From Choanephora cucurbitarum (taxonomy: Eukaryota > Mucoromycota > Mucoromycetes > Mucorales > Choanephoraceae): a stretch of 64,000 nucleotides of DNA. How positions within the stretch are numbered: position 1 is the first letter of the stretch; every line of letters begins with the position of its first letter. The translations under genes were made by a program, and so were the position numbers. Below the pieces are notes generated by a model. The model did no database searches and had not been told where the DNA came from. It saw nothing but the letters and a program-made list of their open reading frames with translations. Shown here one piece after another: positions 12,357 to 25,455 of the stretch. The stretch is from the NCBI GenBank assembly GCA_025331435.1, contig JAIWNI010000029.1:124001-188000 (forward strand). The letters run 5' to 3'.

Positions 12357-14606
12357 GCTTGGGCAAAAGCCTATCGATGAAGATGACAATTCTCCAGACT
12401 CTATTGTCTTTAGGTTTGCTAGACATATCATTGATTTTAGTAACGACTCACTTCCTTGAAACACAGCTTATATGGATGGCTTTGCTCACCTTGAAGGTTA
12501 AGTCTAGCTTACCCATCATATCCGACATGAAATTCAACTTTCAAACTCATTTGTCGATATGTACACTTGACAACTAAGCAGATGAAGATAACATTCTGTG
12601 AATTGGAGTAAAATCTGATAGCGAGAAAATTTTTATGACACGTAAATATAGCGACTGTTACGAGCAAGACAAGCTTAATCTCGATACGAAGAAGCAAAAG
12701 GATAGCGTCAAGACTGACTGTCCCTTTGTGGTGACAATACGATTGAAGAAGAGTCTGAGCCATTGGATTATGACTGAGCCCTTGTCAAAGGAAGAGCACA
12801 CCTACAACCGCCTATGTAGTCTGTATGCAATAGAATAACAGGCAAGGGATAGAATAAACTCTTAGCAACTGCTGATAACCCTGAAGTTGAGAGAACAGTT
12901 TCAATGACACAGAAATTCATCATGTTTAAAGGGATTTGTGTCTATACTTACCAAGGTTTGGTTAATTTCTACAAAAGCATGATTAAAGGCAGCAACCCTA
13001 ACAGCAAAATTGAAGATGCCAAAGTTGTCATAAACAGGATGCAATATATAGGCCACTTTATTAAATTTTCTGTGTCAGAAACAAACACTGGCGAGCATCT
13101 TTAGTTCAGGAATATGGTTTTAACGCATGAAAAAGTGGTAAATTATGCAGACAAAATGAGCCAAGTCTCGATCATTGATGCTATCTATTTGGTGAACAAC
13201 GTCAGAATGCTTGTCGTTTCGGTCTATGGTATTTATAATCTTAATTTGGATAAGCTCATGAGCTTTCCTGTAGCTTGCGCTTTTGTTTCAGATGAGAAGG
13301 AAGGTACTCTTATTTAGAAGGTCTTTCAACTGTTGAAGGAACCGTTCAAGAGTAATGTTGCAGCTCCAGTGTTTGTCACTGACAAATGCCAAGCTTTGAT
13401 GAACGCTTTCAATTCCGTTTATCCCAGATCAAAGAAGCACTTATACATTTGGCACTTAATGAGAAGCGTCAAAAAAGGATTTTCAGGAAGCTGTTTCCAT
13501 GCAGAGCCAGTCAAAGAAACTTGCATCAAAATGATTGAGAGAATGACTCATTGCGCTTTTCTCAATGAATTTGAAGAACACGAAACATTTCTTTTTGAAA
13601 GGACAACGAATCTTGAAGTTTGACTTCTATGAAGTTCTAGAACACGATGACATGAAGAAATCAAAAGGCAAAAGCAAAGCACTAGGCTACTCATATCTCT
13701 CCTTTGGAAAAAAGATGAGCTGGGCATCTAACAAGACATTTGGCGCACTTTGACTCCCTTTCTACCTAAAAAGCAGAGAGCAATTGCCGTACTTTGAAAA
13801 TCAATATGACCCAAGCAACGGATCTTGCTTCTGCTTTTCAACGTCGACAAGTTGTGGCAAAGTGCAAATTGTCTGAGTGAGTAGAGAGGCAAAGGGTTGA
13901 TCTGTTAGTGTCAATAAACCAGCAACTGAAAAGTATCAGAGGAGGAGCGAGTAAGCGGCTCATTCAGCAACAAATCATATCAAGTCTGATCAGCTTTTGG
14001 AAGGTAAACTTGCAGCAACTGAGTATACATTTTGCCACCACGTATGTTCTCAGTGCCAAGTCCGGAAGGTAAGCTCTCCATTTTTGACAATATCTATTCA
14101 AGATAACATTTGAGTGACTCGAGCTCAATTGCAACAAGCCAAATTGCTCTGAACTATACTTTCTGCTACTACCCCTTGCAATAGACAGCAGGGCAGTTTT
14201 TTGGTGATGAAGATAATTTTTTGAAAGTGAAACTTACCATGCATTACTAACTGCTCTCAAACTATGAGCAGTGCTGCAAAATCTTCAAACAACATCAAAA
14301 CTTCGAGGAATGCAAAAGCCATATTTGCTTTGGTATTGAAAGTTAGATTGCAAGCCAAAAGATCATCATTGATCCCATACTTTTGTACTTCAAAGTAGTT
14401 GGTTTACGGCACCCGATTGCTGTATGAAACAACGACTACAATCATCTGACCTCTCTTCCTGTTCTAGACAGACCCAACACTATAATTTCAAATTGGGGCA
14501 ACAAAAATCATTAGATTACTTTGGAATTGAGACGCTCAATCAAAAACACTTGGCCGCCAGTAAACATATTCCACGTTCAAGCAATGGCCAACCTGAAGAA
14601 AAGTAA
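12357..14606 (+). pseudogene. decayed MULE-type (Mutator-like) transposase
   Basis: A chain of plus-strand fragments that matches a MULE transposase in order but is broken by stops and frame changes (for example in-frame TAG near 13102 and 13315). An N-terminal FAR1-like segment lies near 12635-12800. The DDE core follows: YGIYNLNLDKLMSFPVACAFVSDEKEG, then PVFVTDKCQALMNAFNSVYP and HLYIWHLMRSVKK at about 13333-13480, which resembles the family's FAFLSDEKE...VTDRE.ALMNAI...P...HLLCRWH pattern. The first catalytic Asp of the usual DGTYKTN motif is replaced by Tyr. Downstream fragments to about 14600 are a plausible C-terminal remnant. Terminal inverted repeats and target duplications are not evident, so the element's true ends are unknown. 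Confidence 0.8.
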
Positions 14607-14876
14607 CACCCCTAAGCCGTCAATTGGCATTTAAAGAAAGTGAGTGAAAAAGTTACCACTTGTCGTTCAAACAAAAAAAAAGCATTTTACAGAACTGATA
14701 GTCGATTCCTTTTTCTTTTTGCATAAAATTAGCGTGGCAGTCTTGATTTGTTGGTCAGTTAGATTTATTCGCACCACACTCCTTCGCAGTTCCAAATACA
14801 AGCTTGAAAAAGCCCACAATTTTTATTTATTTATATTTTTCCGTTTTATGCCTCTTTAATTTGCAGTAATACAGAT

Positions 14877-16944
14877 ATGAATGAAGAATATGTAGAATGG
14901 GATGTCCATGCAGCTGAAGACTCTTCAGCATCTCATCTCGACTTTGAAGACCCTTTGACTCAACATAGCAAACAGGTACTCTGTTATGAATAAAGGTTTT
15001 CTCCTTTGCAAAGCAAACTCTTACCATTTTCTATTGTCAACTTATCTGTTAGAATAATTATTACCCTTATGATACCAACACCATTCCCATTACTAATACT
15101 GCGGCAAACCAGTCCGTTTCTAACGACAACTCCAGCGTAGTAGCAGCCTCTCTTCCATCTATCATTCCTTCTTCTTCCCCCATACTTGACCCGTCTGATT
15201 CTTTTATTGTTACAAACGACAATAGACCTTCGCCACCTACGCATACAAAGTCTGCACCTTCTTCTTCCACCCCTTCTTCTTTTTCAAACAATAACTCGCT
15301 AGATGTTGTAGAGCAGCCTCTATTAATTTCAATGACTATCAATGTTAGCGACCCTCAAAAACATCATGATCCTCAAGGAGCCTTTATAACTTATCTCATT
15401 ACTACACATGTGTGCTACAGAACATAATTGAAACAAACAAATTCTGATTATTTCGTATTTCTTTAGACCGAAATCAAAACGTTTGCATCTGAAAGCCCAA
15501 GGCCTGTCAGACGTCGATACCAAGATTTTCTTTGGTTACATACCGCATTGACATTGGAATATCCTGCCTGTATTGTGCCACCATTACCAGAGAAGCACCG
15601 GCTGGGTATGACGAAAAAAGTAAAAGCTAACAGGAAAGATAGCTTATTCGACTTGAATAGAGTACATCAAAGGCGATAGATTTAGTTCGGAATTTATCCA
15701 AAGACGTATGATAAGGTAAGTTGGCTTAATGTATGTACATATCTCCGCCTGATACAATCTTGCCGTCAAAGCTTGCAATGGTTTTTAGACAGAATAGCCC
15801 GTCATCCCCTATTACAAAAGTCGCAATCAACTCGTATATTTTTATCGTCAAGTGATTTTGTAAGTAATTAACTTCAATGGTCCAAGAGCTATCAATGTTA
15901 ACTTATTGCTTGTGGCTTGATAATCAGAGAAACGATAAACGAGCTCAAATGATGCATATTCCTGCTTCATCTTCTTTGCTTGACTCAATTAGCGATACAC
16001 TTGTTAATGCTTTTGCCAAATTAAGAAAACCAGATGAACGTTTCGAATCAATGAAAGAAAATATACACCGGCTCGAAGAGAACTTGAATACTGTCGAAAG
16101 GCTTTACATGCGTATCAATAAACGCCAACAAGGTATAACATTCAAGTAAACAACAAGCTATTATTTGACTGTTTCAACCAATATTTTATAGATCTGCAAA
16201 ATGACTACCAGAGTTTTGCCAATTGTGTTCAAGGGCTTTCTTCATTGGAAAGTAATATTACGAATTCGCTGTGTCGATTTGCTGATGTATCGAGAGCCTA
16301 TGCTAAAGCAATGAAAGAGATGTCAGAGAAAGAGGAACTTCAATTTCTTAATGAAATCCATGAGCTATTGGCCTATTGCCATGCAGCTAAGGAAGTTTTA
16401 AAGGCAAGAGATCAAAAACAATTAGATTTTGAAGCACTTTCTATGTATTTGCAACAGACAGAGATTTTACTTGAGCGAACGCAATATCCAGGCCGAAAGT
16501 TCAATGACCGTGGCGTTGGTATAGGCGGTATATATATTTCAGACTATGTTACCGACAAGCTAAATGAAGTGAGGGGCGTGAATATGCAAAAGGCAAGGCA
16601 AGAAAAACTGAAACGACTTGAGCAACGAATTAAAGAGGTAAGAGTGACAGCATTAGTGGATCTCATCATCATGATATCTGTGTAATAATACATGTTTGTT
16701 TGTGTAGTTGCAAAATGCAGTGACAAAAGCAAATGATGAGTCAATTGGATTCTCAAGTCAGGTCTCTAAGGAATACGATATTTTTCAGAAAACCAAAATG
16801 ATGGAACTCAAACAAGGCTTGATAGCTTATGCTGACTGTCATGTTATTTTTTACAAGAAAGGTACTACTTTATGGGAGGGTATTCTACCCGTTCTTGAAC
16901 GCATTGACGGTGCAAAAGGCGATGGTGAATTTCCTGAAGTCTAA
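14877..16944 (+). CDS. SNX4: sorting nexin Snx4 / Atg24 (PX-BAR)
   Basis: A PX-BAR sorting nexin that recycles cargo from endosomes and supports selective autophagy in fungi. The start at 14877 gives MNEEYVEWDVHAAEDSSASH; a GT-AG intron separates this from a Ser-rich linker. The PX domain is spread over several exons: ISMTINVSDPQ, the PI3P-binding RRRYQDFLWLH, PPLPEKHRL and then EYIKGDRFSSEFIQRRM and LQWFLDRIARHPLLQKS, which match Snx4. The C-terminal half is a long coiled BAR region: SISDTLVNAFAKLRKPDERF, VERLYMRINKRQQ, then the exon 16191-16640 and the final exon near 16708-16944. Length and motif order agree with Snx4/Atg24, not with Snx41/42. Exact edges of the small PX exons between 15600 and 15870 were not all resolved. 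Confidence 0.9.
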
Positions 16945-17976
16945 TCATTATACACGATATCTCTGCTTCATTGTATATAAGAATTGTCAAGCGCACAAAT
17001 GGCTTTTGTTTTAAAATATACTAGTTTGTACAGGAATTGGTTTTATTTATTACAATCTTTTTTCTTTACAACATTGATTTTGCAAGATGCTAGTCCGTTA
17101 ATTCTCAAACAGCTCTGTTGTAAACCATGATTTCAGAGAGATTTATCGGGAATAGGCCAAGTATCTTCTTACTAGCTAACACGTTTCAAATGGTGAAGAT
17201 TGCACTTTCTCTCTATACATTATAAGCAATACACCATGCTCTATGCCTCGTAATGTTTTAGCGAGACATTGTATTCTACATCAAACAATAAATATGTAAA
17301 GAAAAGATCACATTCAGCGTTTCTTTTTTTTCTGCGAAGGGAGAACAGGTAATTTTATGCAAGTGCTATTTATGATTAAATGTTTCTTTTTTTTTTTCTC
17401 ATCTGTTATTTTGTATGTTGCAAGCAGCTAATTTGACGCCTAATCAGGATACTATACTACAGAAAGTGAGAAAAATTGGCATTGAGGGGGAGTTTATAAA
17501 CTAGTTTAAGCTTAATTTGAAACAGACATATGGGCGTATCGAGCTATTACCCTCTGGCTATTTTGGTTACCCTGCTGGGAAGACTAGAAAATAAAGAAAA
17601 TCACTTGATTGTTATACAGAAATAGGATTGATTTATGTCATTTCTCTTTTAAATCTAACTTGATATTGCTGCTTTCTATCATCTTTTTATAATTATACAT
17701 TTCAGTCTACACGCTATTCAAACCTTTTGATTTACTCAAACGAAGACATGCATAGACCAAAGTATGTAATAGTTAGAATGAAATGTGGGCACGCGGTACA
17801 GTTGGTTTGTTTTAAATAGATTAACTGAAGCATTTCTGTACCACTAAGAAAATCATTTACTATAAAGAAATTTTGATGTAACATTTATTTTGATGTCAGA
17901 TAGTCTATTTCAGAAACGATTTTGTTTTTCATTTTCTTTTTCTTTTTATTTTTCTACTTATTCTTTTATTAAAACT
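16945..17976. other. intergenic
   Basis: 3' flank of SNX4 and 5' flank of the exchanger gene. T-rich stretches near 17380-17400 and 17930-17960 look like a pyrimidine-rich leader. No gene seen. Confidence 0.5.
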
Positions 17977-19681
17977 ATGAGTGAAAGAGAGCATTTACTT
18001 CCTCGACACAGTGACGAAGAGAATTTGACATTTATGTCATCCTTCAAGCATGCTTTATTTTCATCCAAGGTTAATGTCTTGCTTGTCTTTGTACCTATTG
18101 CCATCGCTTTCTCGGGAGCTTCTGACAGTGTTGTCTTTTCCTTAAACTTTATTGCTATTGTACCCCTCGCCAAACTTCTCGGTTTCGGTAGGCTAGCCTT
18201 CCTTGTATGTATTCTTTTTATTGAGCTTAACCCTTCTTTTCCTTCCTTTTAGCTACTGAAGAGATTGCTTTGAGATCTGGCTCTGTTATTGGCTCCGTAA
18301 GTTCTAGAGAAGCGAAAGAGAGCAATCATGTTTATCTTGTTTTTTTGTTTATCGTAGTTGCTGAATGCTACCTTTGGCAATGCTGTTGAGCTCATCCTTG
18401 GCATGATTGCTCTGAAGGAAGGTTTAGTTCGCGTTGTACAAGGTGAGTTTCTTTTTAGAAAGGCCTTCGGGTAGAAAAAGGAAATAGAAAGTTAAAACAC
18501 AACTTGTCATTATAGCTTCCATTTTGGGTTCTATTTTATCCAACATCTTATTGGTAATGACACCAAAACATACATTTGTTTATATGAAGACATGCTCATA
18601 TTTATTTTGTGATAGGTTCTCGGTTGCTGTTTCTTGGCTGGTGGCATCGGACGCTCCGAACAATCATTTAATGCTACAGGTAAAGAAGGGATCGTCCGAA
18701 AAGAATTTAGAGAAACTCATTGTGTAATGATGTAGCTGCCCAAACACATACTTCTCTTTTGGGCTTAACTGCTCTTTCCTTATTGATTCCTGCCGCTTTT
18801 AGTGCTACTGCCGCTCAAACAACTGAAACCAGCAATGGTATTGTTTACTTGAGTCATGGTACCGCCATTATCCTGTTGATTGTTTATGTTTTGTATTTGG
18901 TCTTCCAACTTAAAACTCACTCTAGTTTGGTAAGCAAGAAAAAGAGGCTTCAACAGATAAACTTTGTTAAACTTTTATTAGTTTGAAGACGAAGCTGATG
19001 AAGATGAAAAGCCTAACACTACACTTGGCTTCTCTGTGGCTCTGTAAGTTAAAAAAACGTAAAAGATTAAGATCAAAGAAGAAGTGGTTTACTAATTCAA
19101 ATGCATAGCCTACTAGCTATTGCTGGCTTGATCGCTATCCATGCCGAATACCTCGTAGGCGCGTAAGTCAATGCAACAAAAACTTCAAAAAGAAGCTTAG
19201 CTCTAAACATGCTTTTCATAACTCCTTTTTCTAAATAGCATCGAAGGTGTTGTTGAAGCTTGGGGCCTAAATGAAACTTTTGTTGGCTTGATCATCTTGC
19301 CTATTGTAGGAAAGTAAGTAGTGCTAAATACATTAAAATGAAAGAAATACTAATAAGCAAATTTTTGTTAGTGCTGCTGAACATGTTAGCTCTATCACCT
19401 TTGCGATGAAGAACAAGATGAACTTGTGTATTGGCATTGCAGTTTCTTCATCTCTTCAGATTGGTTTGTTAGTCTCACCTGTTTTGGTCTTGACTGGCTG
19501 GGCCATCGATGTACCTATGACTTTCTTCTTTGAAATTTTTGAAACTGTTGTATTGTTTAGTAGTGTGTTGGTTGTCAACTATCTTATCGGCGATGGCAAA
19601 TCCAACTGGCTTGAAGGTGCTTTGCTTCTGGCTTGTTATGCTATTGTAGCCCTAGCTTTCTACTACCATCCCGTCGCTTAA
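17977..19681 (+). CDS. VCX1: vacuolar Ca2+/H+ exchanger (Vcx1/CAX family)
   Basis: A CAX-family antiporter that loads Ca2+ into the vacuole in exchange for H+. Ten exons were traced: 17977-18187, 18253-18296, 18358-18442, 18516-18553, 18616-18679, 18736-18929, 18982-19043, 19109-19162, 19239-19313 and 19372-19681, giving 378 residues. Both CAX signature repeats are present: [17 protein letters not shown] in the first half and [16 protein letters not shown] in the second, with hydrophobic segments around them and an acidic loop ([12 protein letters not shown]) between halves, as in Vcx1. The N-terminus contains EREHLL, an acidic dileucine motif of the type used for vacuolar sorting (inferred). 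An upstream in-frame ATG at 17890 would add 29 aromatic-rich residues; I prefer 17977 because family N-termini are short and charged. Confidence 0.95.
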
Positions 19682-20772
19682 ATAGATATCACGTCTAATA
19701 AATCAGTAACACGCTATAGCTTGTATCAGCTGCATTACAATAATCAGTGTATATGGTGTTTCGAAAGTTGTAGTAAAGTATTCTTCACACTTCTCAAGCA
19801 AACATGCTCGGACTCCATGAGGTGATTTAGTTGCATACTAAGTTATAGGAAACATTGAATTGTCTTTCAGTTGAGCATAACCTTAGAATTCTAACACAAA
19901 GCCCAAACTAAAGGATATGGCTTGGATGCCTATTTTTGTGTGCTTGATTTGTCATTCATATTTGGGTATTCTTTTGAATGAGTTCTTTTATTTTATCAAG
20001 TACTTTCTCTATTACAAGGAGAAATAAATATTATATATTGCTTCTCATTAAGAATCCAGGGAAGTTGCGGTCAGGTCTCTGTAGACTGTCACATCTCTAT
20101 GTTCCTGCTATCTACAGCTGTCAAACATTGCTTCTGTATTCAAGAACATTTGATTAATCCGATCCTTTGAGCGAGCCATTTCCCTCTCTTTTGGTATATA
20201 GGGGCAACGAGTAGAGATCTATAATCAAAGAGAAACGTATCCTAAACTTATTTACTCCTTAGTGTTGGTTATAATAAGTCATAAACTTTATTTTCAAACT
20301 TTTTGGACAAAAGCTGCTTTAATAAGTAAGCAACAGGCTCGCTTTGAAGGGACTTTGAGAACGATTGTGTCCGCAGAAACTTTGCATTTTATTTGGCAAG
20401 CTATAGTTAGCCTTGAGTAGGCACCTGCCATGCTGATTTAAGAGCCTTCTTTGCTAAGCATCAAATTAAGGTTCAATACCTCCTTTTTCCTTGATGTAGC
20501 TCAAAGATGAAAAATTCTTTACTTTCATTGGACCTTATTTTTTTACGTCACAATCGTGAAATAAGGATTGACTTACAAAAATCTGAAAAATAAAGCGAGA
20601 CAAGCTGCTTTTCCAAATCTTGCTCTTGGTCATCTTCTTCTCCTTCGTTCATTTGTTACTTCGCTTACACCTAATATACACTCAAGTAAAGGAGGCTTTT
20701 CCATATTACCACTAATTGCTTCAATACCTTTACAAAAACAACATACGCACATACGTAGTTGAAAATAACAAC
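19682..20772. other. intergenic
   Basis: 3' flank of the exchanger gene and 5' flank of the Q/N-rich protein. AT-rich; no ORF with a recognisable motif. An ORF on the minus strand near 20630-20836 is a shadow. Confidence 0.5.
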
Positions 20773-22086
20773 ATGTCTCACGGACCTTCTCGCGCCTATC
20801 CTTCACATAGTTATTCAGCCATGTCGCCCAACACAATGGCTCGACAGCAAGTTATGAGCAGTCCTCAATCGTTTCAGCAAATAGTAGCCAGCAGTTCACC
20901 GAATCTAGGAAATATGGGATCACCAAGTTCAAATAGCAACCCAAACGTTGTCGCTACTAGTGCTAATGCTGTAGCAAATAGTCCAGTATCCACTCGAACC
21001 ATAAGTAACAGATTGCAAGCCTCAAAATCGCCAACGTCAAACGCTTCAGCCGCACCTAGCAATAGTTCTAAATCCACTTCAGGAGGAGCACTTTCGGCTC
21101 AAGACAAATTGTATTGCGACAGTTGTCAAACTTTTCGCAGTATAGATATCTTTGTTAAAAAAGATCACACCTATAATGTATGTCGGATTTGTCAAAATCG
21201 AGAAATGCAGAAGAAGAAGCAACATGCAGAGCGTTTTGAGGTTTTTGAAGAACAGCAGCAGCGAAATAAGCAACAAAGGTTCATTCAATATACGGCTCCT
21301 TCCTCTTCACAGCAACAACAGGCTCTTTCACCTACACTTCTTAACAACAGTAATAATAACACAAGCAACAAAAGTAATCTAAACAATAATAACCATCACA
21401 CAAGTAGTAATGCAACGACAGGAAACAATACAATGAATAGCCATGTATTTTCGCCCTTAGCTCATTCTGCGAGCAGTTCAAATAGTGGTAACAACACTGA
21501 TACATCGAGCAATACTCCATCACATATTAAGTCCTCATCTACAGCTTCTGGCTCAAACCACACTAGGCACAATAACGACAAGCATGTATATACTACTATA
21601 AACAGTATGCCTCAGGTGCAATCACATTTACCACCACAGACAATGCAATCTTCTATTTCCTTACCCATGCCAACTCAACAGCAAGAAATGCAACAGATGA
21701 AAAATGAGGCGTTCATTCACCGTTTAGAAAAAAGCAACATGATGAACAACACTCAAAACAGCACAAACCCTATGACAAGCATAATGCCAGCAACGTCCGT
21801 GACTTCTACTTCAAATGCATTAGGTTCATCAGTTGATAGGAATGGCACTAACACGATTACCACGCACCACAAGGCCTCTGCTGCACTAGAAAGGGCATCT
21901 CAGACTGTGATAAGCTTAGAGGCTTTCGTGCATGAACTGGAAAGAGAGTCAGAATTTGACAGAAAAACATACCACCTCAACATCCAACCTTTGATTATTA
22001 GGTTAGGGAGTAATCCTGGATTCACACAACTGGGACGTGCTATCTGCGAACATGTATTGGAAGGAACCAAATTCAACTTTAGGTAA
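20773..22086 (+). CDS. Ser/Asn/Gln-rich protein with CxxC...CxxC zinc-binding motif, function unknown
   Basis: The ATG at 20773 opens a 437-codon frame ending TAA at 22084-22086. It begins MSHGPSRAYPSHSYSAMSP and is mostly low-complexity Ser/Asn/Gln. One structured island, KLYCDSCQTFRSIDIFV then YNVCRICQNREMQKKK, has two CxxC pairs around a Phe, a pattern seen in small zinc ribbons with a C-terminal basic helix. A second folded piece near the end (about 21875-22083) is predicted helical: ALERASQTVISLEAFVHELERE and LGRAICEHVLEGTKFNF. The 3' end is uncertain. A GT-AG intron starting at 22083 could extend the protein either into a charged helix ending with TGA at 22287-22289 or into the next Q-rich frame. 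I do not recognise the family; a chromatin or transcription role is only a guess from composition. Confidence 0.7.
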   Translation: MSHGPSRAYPSHSYSAMSPNTMARQQVMSSPQSFQQIVASSSPNLGNMGSPSSNSNPNVVATSANAVANSPVSTRTISNRLQASKSPTSNASAAPSNSSKSTSGGALSAQDKLYCDSCQTFRSIDIFVKKDHTYNVCRICQNREMQKKKQHAERFEVFEEQQQRNKQQRFIQYTAPSSSQQQQALSPTLLNNSNNNTSNKSNLNNNNHHTSSNATTGNNTMNSHVFSPLAHSASSSNSGNNTDTSSNTPSHIKSSSTASGSNHTRHNNDKHVYTTINSMPQVQSHLPPQTMQSSISLPMPTQQQEMQQMKNEAFIHRLEKSNMMNNTQNSTNPMTSIMPATSVTSTSNALGSSVDRNGTNTITTHHKASAALERASQTVISLEAFVHELERESEFDRKTYHLNIQPLIIRLGSNPGFTQLGRAICEHVLEGTKFNFR

Positions 22087-22360
22087 AATAGCTTAAACGA
22101 GAGATTGGCAAAGAGGAGAGAGACTTATGGTTTATCTCATTAGTTTAAAGGACAGAAGACGCTCCACCAAGAGCCCAGATACCCTTTCTACGCTACGATA
22201 CTACTGCTCTCAAAGAGCGGATACAGCACGACCTCGAAAGACAGAGAATTCAAAAGCACAAACTAGATATGATTGCGCTGGCGCATTGACAATTATCATT
22301 GATCTAATTAAGCAAACGGCACATGTTACATTGATACACAAACATCAGCATCCTCCTTTT

Positions 22361-23518
<1,158 letters not shown>

Positions 23519-24465
23519 TTGATATCTTTGGTTCAGGCACATCCTGTAAGGCTTGTTCTTTATTGCCTCTCTAAGAAAGCAGTGCTCTTTATTTCTCTAT
23601 AGACATGAGTTTATGAAGCTTACAATAAACTTAGTTGTCAATAGCAAGAAGCAGTCGTGCATGTAAAAGACAAAAAGAAAAAGAATTGTTTGCTGTTGTA
23701 GATATTTGGAATAAGTTAGTGTTGCTTTCCTGTTTGTGGTATTGGCAGCAATAGTACTTTTCGAGAGAGTCTAATAAAATCATGGTCTTCATTTTGATAT
23801 CATGAAAACAACCTGCTTTCGAAGCTAATTTAGTATCTCTCATTTCTACAAGATGCTATCACTTAGTGTGACAAAGTCTAAGTTTTTCTATTACTTTCTT
23901 TATATATAAATTTGACCAAAATGCTATAGAATTTGCTAGAAGCAAGATAATAGTTCTTAATGAAGAAATTAAATATATATGTATGTCACAATGTCAGTCA
24001 AATATGCTCATCATATTCAGAGATCTGATAAAACTAGATACATTCGATCAAGAGTATCTATCTGACAATAGAATCACCAAGACAAGAGGTAATTCAACGA
24101 CATCATGAACATCAATATGTAATGAGTTCTAACAGCCTATAATCAAACTAGAACTAAAGAAAGCATTCAATCTGATCATTATCAAGACCTGTACGTCTCA
24201 TTGATGTCACATTTCAGCACTGTGTTTGAAGTCCAGATATGCGTGTACCGGATCAATGCCTTAGTTTTTTTATAGTGGTGTAAATGTTTACTTTTATAGT
24301 CTAGCCGGAGAATTTGAAAAGGCGGTGATTTGATTGAGGAGATTTGACTAAAAGTAGCAAGAAAGTTTCTCACAAAGTCGAATATAAAAGGACATCTCTT
24401 GATCCTACGTTTGTTTCGTTTCTTTTTCTTTTAAGAATCAACTATTTATTATTTATTCAATCAAA
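23519..24465. other. intergenic
   Basis: 3' flank of the polyglutamine gene and promoter of the dehydrogenase gene. AT-rich; apart from the TATA box near 24383 no feature is seen. Confidence 0.5.
24383..24390 (+). promoter_or_regulatory. TATA box of the short-chain dehydrogenase gene
   Basis: TATAAAAG lies 76 bases before the start codon at 24466, a usual spacing for a fungal core promoter. Confidence 0.6.
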
Positions 24466-25455
24466 ATGTCTGCTTCACTCCCCGTTCTCCCTGAATTCTC
24501 TCTTAAAGATAAGGTTGCCATTGTCACTGGTGGCGGAAGGTAAGCGCGAAGGATATGGTCAAAAAGAAGTAAATAGAATTTCTTGTAACACATCCTTGTG
24601 TCGATATTTAGAGGCTTAGGTTTAGAAATGAGTAAGGCTCTTGCTGAATCTGGTGCAAAGGTAGCAATCATGTATGTTTCTAGTGATAAGACCAAGGATA
24701 CTGCTGCTGATATTGCCAAGCAATTCAATGTCAAGTGTGAGGCCTACAAAGCACCCATTAACGATGCTGAAGCTGTCAAGCAGGTTATTGATCAAATTCA
24801 TAAGGACTTTGGTTCAATTGATATCTTGGTCGCCAATGCTGGTGTAAACACTGGTGGTGCTTCTGAAGTAAGTGAGACAAATGTTTCTAATTACGTCTCT
24901 TTTGTTTATAAGACTAATCTATTTGATAGACCTTTGACTTGAAGGAATGGCAAAAGGTTATGGATATCAACGTCAACGGTGTTTTCTACAGTATTCAAGC
25001 TGCTGCCAAGCACATGCTTCAAAAGGGTAAGGGTAGTATTATCATCACTTCCTCTATTTCTGGTGCTGTTGCCAACCGTCCTCAATTACAATGTGTCGTA
25101 AGTTTTATTTGAAACCCTTCCCCTTTTCAGGCTTATTTATCTTTTTTTATATCTTTGATAGTACAACACTTCTAAAGGTGCTACCACTATGATGGCCAAG
25201 TGTTTGGCTACTGAATGGGCTCAAAAGGGTATTCGTGTTAACGCTCTCTGTCCTGGTTATATGAGAACCGAGTTGTTGGACGCCACTTTCAAGGACGATC
25301 CCGAATGGGAAAAGATTTGGTGTGATATGACCCCTATGGGCCGTATTGGTGACGCTAAAGAATTGAGAGGTGCTATTGTCTTCTTGGCCAGCGATGCTAG
25401 TACATATGTTACTGGTACTGAGTTGTTTGTTGATGGTGGCTACACTGCTGTCTAA
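24466..25455 (+). CDS. NADP(H)-dependent short-chain dehydrogenase/reductase (Sou1/mannitol dehydrogenase-like)
   Basis: A classical SDR of 263 residues. Exons 24466-24539, 24612-24867, 24930-25097 and 25162-25455; all junctions are GT-AG and restore the motifs. The cofactor loop is TGGGRGLG (near residue 21), with NAG after VDVLV-type beta-4 (VANAGVN), catalytic Ser in TSSISGAVANRPQ and the YNTSK catalytic Tyr/Lys pair. The C-terminal signature is ATEWAQKGIRVNALCPGYMRT and ASTYVTGTELFVDGGY. Closest by appearance are fungal sorbose reductases and NADP-mannitol dehydrogenases, which reduce ketoses in the cytosol; the substrate is not shown by the sequence. A TATA box and high frequency of preferred codons suggest strong expression. 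Confidence 0.93.
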
